This document shows positions 13,185 through 25,023 of a stretch of 64,000 bases of DNA, piece by piece. Every line of letters starts with the position of its first letter. The first letter of the stretch is position 1. A program made the position numbers and the translations under genes. The stretch lies in contig CM075675.1 of NCBI GenBank assembly GCA_037962975.1, positions 27,344,501 through 27,408,500 of the forward strand. The letters run 5' to 3'. The notes below the pieces were generated by a model. That model worked only from the letters and a program-made list of their open reading frames with translations. It was not told the origin of the DNA and did not search any database. The DNA is from Clitoria ternatea. Lineage: Eukaryota > Streptophyta > Magnoliopsida > Fabales > Fabaceae.

Positions 13185-13360
13185 TCAATACCACTAATGC
13201 TTTGTATAATACTACCCCGGATCTAAATATAAACAAAAGTAACTACTTTCAAATAATGATTGGAAGTAATTATTTACTTTAATATTATCAAATATTTGAT
13301 GTAATATTCTAAAATATCTCTAATATCATTACAAAAATAAAATTTACTCCTTATAGATAG

Positions 13361-13548
13361 AACACCCCAGTTGGTCCCCGACTCCGTTAGAGTCAGACAA
13401 TTAGGTCCCCCGCTTAGTAAGTTGGACCCGTTCATCCCCACGTCCATAATCGTCGGACACTTAGGTCCCTGCCGTTAACAGACCCTAAACAGACGTTGGG
13501 TTTAGGTAACGTGAGTCGTTAATTTCCAACTGGGACTGCCACGTAAAC
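13361..13548 (+). repeat. MULE left terminal inverted repeat
   Basis: About 188 bp, matching the reverse complement of 24836-25023 with scattered substitutions. Shared words include CAGTTGGTCCC, ACTCCGTTAGAGTC, GGACACTTAGGTCC, TTAACAGACCCTAAA and GTTGGGTTTAGGT. Confidence 0.85.
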
Positions 13549-15533
13549 CCAAACAATTGGAGCTGTCGTAACTTCTGATTGAAGTGTAAAGGCCGAATCC
13601 TGAATGAATCCGAGGGAAAGGTTGACAATGAAAGATATTCTGATTTAAAGGAAGGTCGGCTCCGAGTGGTTGCACCCGAAGGATTGTTGAAGCTGAGATA
13701 TAAATTCTGATTGGAAAATAAAGCTGACTCCGAGTGAAATGAACAGGCTGAGAGAAGCTTTTCTGACTGATGTAAACAGGCTGAGTCCCGAGTGAGCATA
13801 TCCAAGGGTCAATTGTCGAATGAGACTCTTATGATTCGAAGGTAAAGCCGGGTTCCGAGTGAATATATCCGAGTAAATACACTCGGAAGATTGAAGCTGT
13901 GTTACAAGTTTTGAAAGGAAAGAAGACCGGCTCCGAGTGGTCAGATTCTCAATTTCTCAATTCTGATTGAAGTGTAAAAGATGACTCCGAGTAAAACAAT
14001 TCCAACATCCAAGCACATCATGATTGAAGTATGAATCCGAGTGGGTTGAAGCTTATTTCCAAACCGGTTGACAATATTTTGAGTGAATCAATGTGATTCA
14101 ATCCGAGTGATGAGCTTCCCAGTGAAACTTACTTCATGACTGTCAATGTGAAGTCAAAGAAAGAGTGATTCTGACATGTCGGTAACCGAGTAAAAATAAG
14201 AACGACTCCCAGATATCCGAGTGGATTGATGCACATATGGAATGATTCTGAGTAAAGACTGATGCACGTAAAGAAACCGAGTGCTGCTGAGTAAAGCCCC
14301 TCCAATTGATGATTGCCATTTCAGATTGGAAAGGAAGTAATGGTCAGATTTTCAAATGGAAGGAATGGTTGACGACTGAAGGAAATTCTGAGTGAAAAGT
14401 CAGTTGGATTTCCGACTAAAGAAAGAGTCTACCAAATGACTCCCAAGGAAATCCGAACAAGTTTTTCCGAGTAATTTAATCCTAGAGAAATAGCCGAGTG
14501 AAAATTTCAAGAAATGCTGATTGGAACATTTCAATCAGTGTCGATTGGATCGTTTCAATCAGTGCCGATTGAATCATTTGAATTTCTTCCGCGTCACCTT
14601 TCAGCCAACTTCCGAGTCATATTTCAGCCAGCTCCCGAGTCCTCTTCAGCCAGATTTTGAGCCACACCTCAAACGGTACCAAGTCCCTCTTCACTCATCC
14701 CTCAAACCACAACAGCCGAGTAGAATAATTCTAAAGTTCCGATTGAGTCAATTAAAAAAGGACTTCCAGACGCTCCTGACTGAATCAAGCAAAGAGACTG
14801 AGTGAATACTTTAAACAGAAGTGCCACCGAGTGAAAGCAACAAAAGTCCTGAATAATGTTTCTCAAAAAACCATTTCCGAGTCAATAAGCTGCGAATTCA
14901 ATCCCACACCGAGTGAAAGAGATTGATTCTACTCGGTCTTCTGCGTATAAGGGTGGATACCGAATAAGTCATTTTTCAGCCAGCACTGAGTCTTCTTCAC
15001 CCAGTTCTGAGTCATATTTCAGTCAGCACCTGAGTGAGCCACTTTTCAGTCGGTACCGAGTCCTTCTTCAGTTAGTTCCGAGCCGCTTCTCAATCAGTAC
15101 CGAGTGAATCCCTTTTCAATCGGTTCTGAGTTACTATTTGCTCGGTTCCGATTGAATGTTTCAACCATTCGTCCATCTCTCTTCACAACCTCAACACCAA
15201 CCAGCTTTCACTCGGTCTTCTATACAAAAGGGACTATTTCCACTCGGTCTTGTACACAAAAAGCATCTTTTCCACTCGGATTGTTTCCCACTATGGGTGT
15301 ATACCGACTGAGGCGCTAAACCGAGTCAGAAGGGAAATGCCGACTCCTTACTGCCACCAATTGCGCATGCTGACATGGATTCCCACTGTCTAAGTGGGTC
15401 CATGAATCCTGGACGTGGTGGACAGGGGGCGAAAGTGGAGAAAATAAAAAAATCTCCACCAGCCGCTGTCCCCCACTACTAGGCTGCCTCCACTATGAGT
15501 GGAAGCCTGAGCTGGCCAAGCACTCAGAAACCC

Positions 15534-15541
15534 CTATAAAT
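15534..15541 (+). promoter_or_regulatory. TATA box of the large LTR
   Basis: CCTATAAATGC lies about 30 bp upstream of a plausible transcription start near 15570, which would define the U3/R boundary of the LTR. Confidence 0.5.
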
Positions 15542-15616
15542 GCACAAGGGTTGGGAATTTTGAAGGGTCCAGAAGCTTATTCATTAAGAGAACTCTAAGG
15601 CTTTTGAGAGAAGAAA

Positions 15617-15790
15617 CTCAACCTCTCTCCATACTCACCAGCACCCTTCCCTCTCCTCACCAACATTGTCCCTCTCTTCACTCTGCACAACCCCTCTCCA
15701 TACTCACTAGCACCCTTCCCTCTCCTCATCAATACCGTCCCTCTCTTCACTCTGCACAGCCCCTCTCCATACTGTCCAACACCCTTCTCT
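15617..15790 (+). repeat. About 73-bp CT-rich tandem repeat
   Basis: Units beginning CCTCTCCATACTCACCAGCA occur at about 15617, 15690 and 15763, followed by CCCTCTCTTCACTCTGCACA. The open frames on both strands here follow from the repeat and are not counted as genes. Confidence 0.7.
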
Positions 15791-16387
15791 CTCCCTCTAA
15801 TACTGCCCAAGCTCCTCATAAATCCTTTATACCGTCCAGCACCTCATCCCTTCACACCTCACTATTCAGCATCCTGTTCTCTCGTCACACTGAAGTCTAG
15901 CTCTCCTGCTCCATCATTCGGTCTCCTAACTTTCACTCGGTATTCTATTTTTTCACTCGGTATTCCACTTTTCACTTGGTATTCCACTTTTCACTCGGTA
16001 TTTAATTTTTCACTCGGTATTCTATTTTTTCACTCGGTTTTTCCATTTTTTACTCGGTTTTCCATTTTTCCACTTAAATAAATTTTTGTTATTTTCTTTT
16101 CTTTTCTTTTTTACCCCTTTCTAGGTTCGTAATAAATAAATAACAAAAAAACAAGTGTTTCACGTTCAGACTAGCCAAAAAAAAACATCATCCACTATTA
16201 ATCTTTTAGCCTCTTCCTAAAAAACATCACCAAAGAACTACGTAACCCTGATTTCTTGGTAACTCAAGAATACGTAGGAATAGGACTTTAAATCCTGTCG
16301 GGCCCAATCTTTTTTTATCCCCACCTTTCCCATTTCGTTCCTATTTTATTTTCTTTACGTTTCCTTTGTAACCGCTCTTTCTCAAAC

Positions 16388-16745
16388 CCATGAAAATCAA
16401 TTTAGACGTGACGTCTTGTTGATTTTCCCATAAGGAACGAGATACTTGGGATGAGACGTCCCGCTTATCCCCTTCCCAATCTTTGACCCCGTGTCGATTA
16501 AATTCCATGAAAATCAATTTAGACGTGACGTCTTGTTGATTTTCCCATAAGGAACGAGATACTTGGGACGAGACGTCCCGCTTATCCCCTTCCTAATCTC
16601 TGACCCCGTGTCTTGATTAAATTCTATGAAAATCAATTTAGACGTGACGTCTTGTTGATTTTCCCATAAAGAACAGGATACTTGGGACGAGACGTCCCGT
16701 TTATCCCCTTCCCGTTTCTAACCCTGTATGTGATTAAAGGATGAC
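16388..16745 (+). repeat. About 118-bp tandem repeat, three units, each with a hairpin
   Basis: Three units start ATGAAAATCAATTTAGACG at about 16390, 16507 and 16626. Each holds GAAAATCAA and, 18 bases later, TTGATTTTC, a 9-bp inverted repeat enclosing TTTAGACGTGACGTCTTG, then GAGACGTCCCGCTTATCCCC. Two degenerate half-units follow (16740-16850). Confidence 0.85.
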
Positions 16746-19640
16746 TAATTTAGACGCGACGTCTTGTTAGCATCCCTCCCTTTCTCTGTTTTTATATCAA
16801 AGCTGAGGTTAATTTGGACGCGACATCCTATTGACCTACACTCTATGTTTGTCCAGTTTGTTCCTTTCATTTCCTTCTGTTTTTACATAAAGTACAACAA
16901 TAAAAGGGAAGAAATAAAACATCTTTTGTAAGGCTATTTATGTTGCGCATTTTCAATCTTGGTACTGTTTCTGACAGGCGATGTAGGGTGCTAATACCTT
17001 CCCTACTCGTAACCGACTCCTGAACTTGAATCTCATTTTTAAACCAGTGCTTTACTGAACATAGTTTTTTCCAATGTTTTTTTTATGGATAAAAACGTTG
17101 GTGGCGACTCCCTGTTTTTCTTTTCGGAACAAAAATCATTTTGAGGGTCGGCCGTGCCGGCGCGATCCAGGTTGCGACAGTATGTTATAATGTGGGTAGG
17201 ATATTCGGGTTAGGCTTCATATCGGGGGTAGGTTTGTGGTTGATGGGCAAGGTAAAAAAGGATACAAAGGGGGTAAGGTTGAAGATTGGGAGAAGCTGGA
17301 CCCAGATTTCTTAGACTTCTTTTCCTTTGTTAGGTTTACGAAGAATCATGGGTATTGTAGGTTAGATAACATCCTTTTGGTATGACTTGAAGTTTGATCT
17401 AAATCAAGGGATGAGCATCTTAAAGGGAGACAATGATTTGTTGGACATGATCAGGTGTGCTAAGGATAATCAAGGGGTAGTGGGTGTGTATTATCAACAT
17501 CCAGAGGATGAGACATTAGTTATGGAAGTTGATAGGTGGAACCATGCTGAAGCTGATAAGGTAAAAGTGGTGATTAGGGTAGATGATGACACTGAGGCTG
17601 GTAATGTTGAGACCAGAAGACAAGATGTTGGTTGTAGTTCTAGGATCAGTGATGAGGTAGTGAAGGACAGTGTTGAGGATGTAGAAGGTATTGATGAGGA
17701 AGTAGAAGGTAGTGATGAGACCAACAATGAAGAGGGAAGCCAAGATTGTAGCAGGAAGAGGAAAGGGAAAGCAGAGATACAAGGTGTAACAAAAAGATGA
17801 AGCAGAAGGGAAAATAAGAGGAAGGTACAGGAGATTAGAAGGTCAGCCACTCCTACTATAGTGGATAGTGATTCTGAATTTGAAGGTTAAGCCGAGGAGG
17901 GCTTTGGGGGAGATTCTGCAGACTCATGGTCTCAGAAGAGTTAAGAACACCTCAAGGTTTAGAGGATAAGGATGAGTCCAGAGAGGTGTATCCTCAATTC
18001 AATAAGACAGCTACTTTTGGACATATAGTGCTGGAGTGTGAGATGGAGTTTTCCTCACTTGCAGTATTTAAACATGTTGTTAAGGATTACAATGTACATT
18101 TAGGCAGGGAATTTAAATGAGTTAAGAATGATAAAGTTAGAGCAAGGGCAAAGTGTAAAGACAAGAACTGTGGCTAGGAAATTTTTTTGTAGTTTAAACC
18201 CAATAAGGCAATCTTACTAGATCAAGACTTTTAATGATCAACACTCATGTGTGAAGGTGTTCAAGAATACAGCATGTGACCAACAGTGGGTTACAAAAAA
18301 GTTAGTCAAGTATATAAGGAGGCAGCACAACATTACACATTCAGGGCTGTATGAATTGTTTAGAGAAAGGTACAAAGTGAAGCTGGAGGACAAGAAGATC
18401 TATAGGTCAATGAAGAGAGCCAGAGAAGTTATTGAAGGAAGTGAGAAGCAATAATTTGCCATGTTGTGGGACTACTGTGGGGAACTCTTAAAGAGGAACC
18501 ATGGGTCTACAGTCAAGATGGAATGTGATCCATAATCCTAAGGCCCACCAGTGTTCAACAGGTTATACATTTGTTTGAAGGGGTGTAAAGATGGATTCAA
18601 AGAGAGTAGAAGACCATTGGTAGGGCTTGATGGGTGTTTTTTGAAAGGATATTATAAGGGGCAGCTGTTGACTGCTGTTGGACAGGATGCAAACAACCAC
18701 ATATGGCCTATTGCTTATAGTGTTTGTCAGGTTGAGAACAAAGACAACTGAAATTGGTGACTACAAAGAAATGAGGCTTACCTTTATGAGTGACATGCAC
18801 AAGGTATAATTAATTATTAATTTTTGTTTTAAATTGCTAATTCCTAAATTTTGGTGATAACTAATTATCTAATTTTGTCTTTCTATTTCATGCAGGGTTT
18901 GATTCCTGCACTTCAAGAAGTAATGCCTGGTGTTCCACACAGATATTGTGTTTGGCACCTATGGCAGAACTTCTCTAAACAATTAAGGTGGAAGGCGCAA
19001 AGGGGACTTCTATGGCAAACAGCTAGGTCAACAACCACAAATGAATTTGAAAAAAATATGCTGAAGATTAGGATGGTGGATGAAAAGGCTTGGACATACT
19101 TGTGTAAGTTTCCAAAAGAGGCATGGAGCAAAGCATTCTTTGATGAAAACTGTAAGGTGGACAACATCACCAACAACAATTGTGAATTTCTAAACTCCAA
19201 ACTTGTGAATGCCAGATGCAAACCCATTGTGACAATGCTAGAGGAGGGCAGAACCTATATCATGGTCACAATAGGCAATTACAAGTTGAAGTTAACAGGT
19301 CACCCTGGGAGGTTACCCCTAGTTCAACAGAGTAGGTTAGAGAAATCCAAGTCTGCAAGTAACAACTGGACAATTGTGTGGACAAGTATCCTATCTTTGC
19401 TTTGCCATGTTATTTTTTTTATGATAAGGGCTTGTTAGGTGTCTGACTTGTTATATGTCTTGACTAGGTGATGGTGGGATTGAAAGATATTGGGTTAGTT
19501 GTTTTCCAGACAAGGTGTCTATTGATTTGGGGACATAAAAATATACTTGTAGGGTTTGGCAGCTGACAGGTATTTTTATTTTTTGCATGTGGCTTATAAA
19601 TCTATAGTTTAACTATGTAACATAAATTAATGGTTGTATG

Positions 19641-21586
19641 TGTAACATCCCGTGGTTTTATATTTAGAAAGAATGAATAAATATGGAAATGAATTTAAAT
19701 TATGGAAATTTGATAATATGTGGTATTGGTGTAAATTCAAAATGGAATAAAAGGGAGAAAATGAGATTTTATCTGACGCGTAGCGTCAGAGTGGCGCGTA
19801 GCGTTAACGTGAAATTTTGGACCAGACGCGTAGCGTTAGGGGGACGTGTAGCGTCAGTCTCTCGATTAAAATTTAAAGTCCAAAAACAGCTACATGAGAC
19901 AGAGAGGAGAAAAGAGAGCTTAAGTCGACTCTCTCTTCTTTTTCTTCCCCAGAGCTTAAAACCATGAAGTAAGCTTAAATTAGCATTGAAACTTGGAATT
20001 AAAAGTGGATTGAAGGAAGAAAACATGAGGTAAGCCCTTGAAATCCTTCAATTTTTAGTTTTGGTGGAGGTTTTCTTCTATTTCTAGTTTTCTTTGAAAT
20101 TCGAATAAGCTTTGAAATTTGAGATTATGAACCAGTTAAAGAGTCCTTTATGGCTCTTAAATGAGAGTTTAAGTGATGGAATTGAGTTTTGTCTCATGTA
20201 AGTTATAAATAAATTGTTGGAGGTTTGATATAATTAAAAGTTTCTTGGAATAAGTAATAGTTTTAATAAAAGTAAGCTTATGGAGCTTTAAGAATTGACT
20301 TTCAAGTGTTTCTTATGTTAAGATAGAATTTTGGTGGTTAAATTCCTAAACCCCTTTTTATAAATTTGGTATATTTAGTATTCTTGGCGTATCAATGCTT
20401 ACGGATAATGGAAGAGCGTTGAAATCGAGGTAAGGGAAGCGTGTTGGGTGTTATTAGTTAGAGTTTTATAGAATTTAATAGTAAGAAATAAAATTGTTAT
20501 AGATATATGAATATTTATTCAAGAATATGTGGTTTGCAATATATGGATGATTGTGTGACGAATTCAATGTATTTGATTGGTAAAATGACAATGATCATAA
20601 GAAAGTGATGAGTTGTAATTATGTGATATGAGATTATGGTGAAATGAAATTGTTGTTATTCGTATGTGATGAAAATGAGGAGTGTGAAGAGAATGAATGA
20701 TATATGTCATACATGAATGTTATGTGATGTGAATGATATGACATTCGATGTTTGTTTATGACTTTAATTATGATAATTAAGAAGATGGCTTTTACGCCGA
20801 GGAATGGCTTTTATGCTAAGTGATGGCTTTTGTGTCGAGAACTATGTATTATTGATAAGATTTATGGTTATATGTTATATATACATGTGATGTGGTGTGG
20901 ACAGTCATTCGGTATATGTTACCCCTTATTTTTGGCTTTAGTGGTCCATGTAGAGATCCTAGTTAAGCTACCCAATGGTCCAGATAGAGACCCAGTGGTT
21001 GAGGTAGGGAGTCGGTGTGTGGCTCAGTGAACCAAGTAGAGTTCACGGGATGTCGGTGTGTGACTCCCAGCTGGTGGCTGCTTCGTTAGTATCTGGATAC
21101 TAGGTGTCATTATATATATAATTTGACCATGAGAGTCAGTTATGAATGATTTTGATTATTGGCATTGATTTGTGATATGTATAAGATATTTGGAATTGAT
21201 TGAGAATTATAAGGATTATGAATATTGGGACTTGATTGTGACTGGTTCATGATGATGATGAGTAACTTATGAATTTATGATTAATATATAATAATGATGT
21301 TAGATGATATGATAAAGATATTGTGATAGTATGAATAATGATTTTGATTAGATGAGTATATTAGAAAGTGGTTAGGAAAGGATTAAGATTGACAAGTGAG
21401 ATCTAGGTGTGTGAGCTCCCCCAGGTGATATTGATCATATTTTAATATCTTCATTGTATTATTATATTGATAAATACTCACCCTTACAATTTTTCTTTCA
21501 GAGATGGAAAGAAGGGATATTGCGGAGGTCGTAGAGACGGGTGCGAGTGAGCAGCAGAGCAATGCCAGGATATTTATGATGATGAA

Positions 21587-21629
<43 letters not shown>

Positions 21630-22627
21630 CATATATAGGGTATGAGTGTGGTTATGTTATGAGTTTTGATGCGGTGTTTGTTTATGTCATTATTAATATG
21701 GCTATATATGTTAATTGTAGTTTGCTGGCTAATGGCATTGAGTCATTAGCATTTTTATGTGTGGTTTGATTGAGTTGTGACATTGAGCCATTAGTTAGCC
21801 ATCCATGCATAATAACCAGGAATTGACTATATAGATACGGATATGGCATGAAGCCATGTGGTATTTAGAATCATGGATTATTTGCAGGAAATGTTTGTTT
21901 GATTGATAAGTGATTGTGTTAGCAAAATGTTATAAAAGAGTTATGAAATTTGAATGTGAGCGTTAATGAATTTGAAGTGATATTGAGAAACTAGATAGGT
22001 GATTTTAAGATCAGACGGGTTTCAGGACCCCCAAAATGTACCATTAGGTCCTCTGGGACATTTAGGATCTGTGTGAATTGGCCTTGGGCCAATTGGAACC
22101 CATTTAGGGTGTTTAGTGCAAGGGTTTTGCATAAAATTAAGTTAAACTGCATTTTGCACATAACTTGCGCACATATTGGAATTTTAGTAAACGGACTGCC
22201 CCAACAATTCCAGAATAAGGGTAATATGGTGCCCTTAAAGTTTGGTGAGGTTTGGAGCTGAATTGAGTGAGATAGACCCCTAGGAAGTTGGCCAAAAGGC
22301 CTAAAATATACGGCAGCAGCAGGTGCTGCTACTGATGTCCTCACGCGTAGCGTCAGCCTGGCGCGTAGCATCAGCCTGGCGCGTAGCACCAGGGCTGTGA
22401 TTGGAAGCTCACGCGTAGCGTGGGGCTGACTCTATAGGTTTTCAAGTTACTTCTTTTTAAATGGCTTTGGGGACTTTAAAGAATTATATATTCACCCTCT
22501 TGGAACTTTTAATAAAAATGTATATTTTTATGATTATGACGTAATTTAATTATTTAAATGTGAAAAATTTATTGAAAATTTTATTTAATTGCTGAAAATA
22601 AATGAGAAAATAGGTCAAGATGTTACA
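19641..22627 (+). mobile_element. Solo LTR inside an intron of the mudrA pseudogene
   Basis: A 2.99-kb element from TGTAACATCCCG to AAGATGTTACA, giving the TGTAAC/GTTACA ends typical of some plant Ty3/gypsy LTRs. Flanking pentamers GTATG (19636-19640) and ATATG (22628-22632) match at 4 of 5. It contains no gag-pol, a (TA)n tract (21590-21624), and clusters of ACGCGTAGCGT words near both ends. Its right half (from about 20890) is related to the LTR at 58287-60526; its left 1.2 kb is not. Confidence 0.65.
21590..21624. repeat. (TA)n microsatellite
   Basis: About 17 TA units within the solo LTR. Confidence 0.9.
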
Positions 22628-24269
22628 ATATGTTTACTGCAGGTATGCCATACAGGCATGCTTGTGCAGCAATAGCTCACAAAGGAAAAAGACCTAAGGA
22701 TCATTGCCATGTGGGCCTCACAATGGTAGCTTGGGAGGCAACTTATCAGCATTACATCGAATCGGTCCCGGGGTCAGAGTTTTGGAAGAAGACACACTTT
22801 GTCCTACTGATTCCACCGACAATTTGAAAGACCATTAGGAGACCCAAAAAGCATAGAAGGAAAGAGAACCCTACATAGAATGACATGGAATCAAGTGAGA
22901 AGACTAAAAACAACAATGGAGAAGGCTGCAACCATACAAGATAAGGGCTCAACAGACCCAGGGGACTAACCCCACACCACAACAAACTCAGGAAACTAAC
23001 CCTACACTACCACAGACCCAGGATGTTGTTGATGTTACAACTTCACAGCCCATGTCTCAGCCTAAGTCTCAAACAGATACGATGACCCCTGTTAGGAGGA
23101 GTCCAAGGTTGGCAGCTCCTGCTAGGTCTCCACAGCCTACTCAAGTAAGTGCCACAAGTTTACCACCCAACAACCAATATAATCTGAGGAGGAAGTTGCC
23201 ACTCAAAAAACCAGGAGGCATGGTTTTCATAGATACCCCTGGATACAAGAAATGATTATGTCCATGTTCTTGAACAATGCTTTTATGAGAATGGTTTTAT
23301 GGTGTTAATTCAAGGTCCTGTAATGTTTGTTACTTCTAGGTCTTCTGATGTATTACAATTTTAGGTCCATGTATTGGGCATAAAAACTTTTAGGTATTCA
23401 GTAATTTTTTCAGGTTGTGATGTATGACTTGTACCTATATGACAATGGTTTCATGATGTTGCTTTCCAGGTACAAAGATACATAAAATGTTTTAAATATG
23501 GTTTCATACTATTGTTGTCCAGGTCTTGTGATGTACCAAATGCTAGAATTATTGCATTTGGTTTAGAATATAATTAATGGAACAAAATGATTGCAAAAAA
23601 ACCAAAATCAAAATCATGCATATATTTTCTCAATTCATCATTAAAAGTTTCAAATATGGTTTCATAATGTTGCTGTCCAGGTCCTGTGATGTTTCAAATG
23701 CTAGAACTATTACATATGGTTTGGAATATAATTAATGGAACTAAATGATTGCCAAAAAATTGAAATCAAAATCATCCACATATTTGCTCAATTCATCATC
23801 ATAAGTAAGCTTATTAATTCCATTAACTCTATTAATTAAACATCACCAGTTTGTAGTTCTAGCTTACATATTTGCTACATAAAATAGACCCCAAATGCTA
23901 AAATCTTCAATATATGACAACTTAGAACTTGGTATGCAGAAACATAATAGTTATGTACATTCAAAACAGGATCCTCATTACAAACTAGATAATTATATCA
24001 ACATCCCTCTATTACACTTTCATAAGCATAACAGCCCTATTACACTTTCATAATTATAATCAACGACCCCATTACAAAAAAAAGACTATAACACAATGAG
24101 TAACCAAAAGCATCTTCAATTTTAGCAGTTCTTGTTGGGTTTCCACAAACCATTTCTCGACCAATGATTCCACTTGGGCCATGACTTCACAAACACCCCT
24201 ATCAACATCACATTTTTATCTTGACATCACAGACTCCATCTCTGTTAGCTTACACATCAACGTACTCCT

Positions 24270-24497
24270 CTATTTTTCCTCGTGGATTATAAAATCCTCA
24301 TCTTGGACCCAAGCAAAAAAATCACATTGGCCTCCCTGGAGTCGTGCACATCTCCAAAATTGTCGATTCGGATTGTTCACTATGTGGGACACACGCAACG
24401 CAAGTGGGTCACCACAACAACAACAGAGACGGCGTCGAGATTGGCTGGATGAAGAGGACGATGACCCCTGGCTAGGGTTCTGACTCCTACCTTCCAT
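24270..24497 (-). CDS. GRF-type zinc-finger ORF carried by the MULE
   Basis: The 75-aa reading frame starts at the ATG at 24497 (MEGRSQN) and stops at 24270. It has a serine-rich linker, then a GRF zinc finger: CCCCGDPLALRVS, the signature FWRCAR, and CDFFAWVQDE. GRF fingers bind nucleic acid in DNA-repair and topoisomerase proteins; in plants many short GRF proteins of unknown role exist. It lies opposite to and downstream of mudrA, next to the right terminal repeat, a convergent arrangement like mudrA/mudrB in maize MuDR. Longer in-frame extension upstream (to 24584) is possible but starts in poor context. The frame is open, unlike its mudrA neighbour; whether it is expressed is unknown. 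Confidence 0.6.
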   Translation of the reverse strand: MEGRSQNPSQGSSSSSSSQSRRRLCCCCGDPLALRVSHIVNNPNRQFWRCARLQGGQCDFFAWVQDEDFIIHEEK

Positions 24498-24812
24498 GCT
24501 AATGAAAACGTGAGAGACAAGGACAAGATGAAGAAAACATAACAAAGGAGATGTAAATCGGGAGAAGGAAGAAGACATAGACAAAACGCGAGTGAGAAGA
24601 CAACATAGAGAAGATGAAATCTTGTATGGGGAGAGTCTCGAAAGGAGAAGGGGGACAGTGAGATGGAGAAGGGAGACAACGTGAAATTTTGTACGAGTGG
24701 GTTACAGGAAGGGAAAGACTAAGAAGAAGAACAGGGGGAGTGGAAAGGAGAAGGAAAACAGTGAGAAGGGGAACATGGAGAATATAAAACTTTGTAGGGT
24801 TTCCACATCTTT

Positions 24813-24830
24813 CAAAACGACGTCGTTTTG
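24813..24830. repeat. 18-bp perfect palindrome
   Basis: CAAAACGACGTCGTTTTG reads identically on both strands and lies just inside the right MULE terminal repeat. It contains ACGT/GACGTC, a bZIP-type core, but no function is shown. Confidence 0.9.
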
Positions 24831-24835
24831 TAATG

Positions 24836-25023
24836 CTTACATGGCAGTCTCAGTTGGCAATTAACGACCCACGTCACCTAAACCCAACGTCCATTTAGGG
24901 TCTGTTAACAGCAAGGACCTAAGTGTCCGACGATTATGGACGTGGGGGATGAACAGGTCCAACTTACTAAGCGGAGAACCTAATTGTCCGACTCTAACGG
25001 AGTCAGGGACCAACTGGGGTGTT
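24836..25023 (-). repeat. MULE right terminal inverted repeat
   Basis: Partner of 13361-13548. The two differ by scattered substitutions, so the MULE is not recent. Confidence 0.85.

Larger units (their letters stand above)
11048..13212. other. Gene-free AT-rich region
   Basis: No coding region is supported. The stretch contains an imperfect 110-120-bp duplication (12338-12613) and a (TA)n tract (13126-13182). A segment near 11680-11755 has CTAAGCGAGTCAT and ACTTAGGTGAGTCAT words that may be remnants of a repeat. Confidence 0.45.
13615..16075. repeat. Dispersed CCGAGT / ACTCGG motif array
   Basis: The hexamer CCGAGT (often TCCGAGTGA) recurs dozens of times on the + strand from about 13615 to 15330. 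From about 14925 the complementary ACTCGG appears, culminating in a tight 17-21-bp tandem series of TTTCACTCGGTATTCC-like units at 15925-16075. The motif density within the LTR is far above its surroundings. Confidence 0.7.
13564..17179 (+). mobile_element. Large (3.6-kb) solo-LTR-like insertion in the MULE
   Basis: It begins TGTCGTAAC and ends GTTGCGACA, short inverted ends starting TG and finishing CA as in LTRs. Internally it has a TATA box (15534-15541), tandem repeats, a polyadenylation-like AATAAATAAATAA stretch near 16128, and a GC-rich tail GGTCGGCCGTGCCGGCGCG. No gag-pol remains. The large size and the GGTGGCGACTCC word near the end recall giant legume Ty3/gypsy LTRs of the Ogre/Tat type, but I could not confirm this. 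The 5-bp flanks (GGAGC and GTATG) do not match, and the mudrA 5' end is missing on its right, so a deletion or recombination accompanied it. Confidence 0.5.
17180..23255 (+). pseudogene. mudrA-type MULE transposase pseudogene
   Basis: Fragments in order: an N-terminal PB1-like region (about 17280-17800) with a frameshift near 17380 and an acidic tail; the DNA-binding region (17926-18450); the start of the catalytic domain (18551-18760, including PLVGLDGCFLKGYYKGQLL); after an intron at 18804-18895 the region GLIPALQEVMPGVPHRYCVW (18896-19436); and after a second intron the SWIM zinc finger GMPYRHACAAIAHKGKRP (from 22648) and a C-terminal tail ending at 23255. Several in-frame stops lie between the pieces and the start codon is lost at the large LTR boundary, so it cannot be translated. 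Splice sites are still readable: ATGCACAAG|GTATAA, CATGCAG|GGTTTG and CTGACAG|GTATTT...CTGCAG|GTATGCC. The second intron hosts a solo LTR. Confidence 0.85.
13361..25023 (+). mobile_element. MULE DNA transposon (nested, non-functional)
   Basis: An 11.66-kb element bounded by long inverted repeats: 13361-13548 starting AACACCCCAGTTGGTCCC, and 24836-25023 ending GGGACCAACTGGGGTGTT. Between them lie a mudrA-type transposase pseudogene, a convergent GRF zinc-finger ORF (24270-24497, -) and two LTR-type insertions (13564-17179 and 19641-22627). Removing the insertions leaves roughly 5 kb, a normal autonomous MULE size. No clear 9-bp target duplication is visible at the ends. The 600 bases from 23256 to 24180 hold imperfect copies of a CCAGGTC(C/T)(T/G)GTGATG-containing unit but no gene that I recognise. 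Confidence 0.8.

Noticed and set aside
15595..15900. Opposing 74-aa and 98-aa frames
   Set aside because: Both are products of the 73-bp CT-rich tandem repeat inside the 3.6-kb LTR.
17387..17850. 137-aa acidic protein as a stand-alone host gene, with antisense frames of 88-118 aa
   Set aside because: Position, PB1-like content and a frameshift at its 5' side show that it is part of the broken mudrA gene; the antisense frames are shadows.
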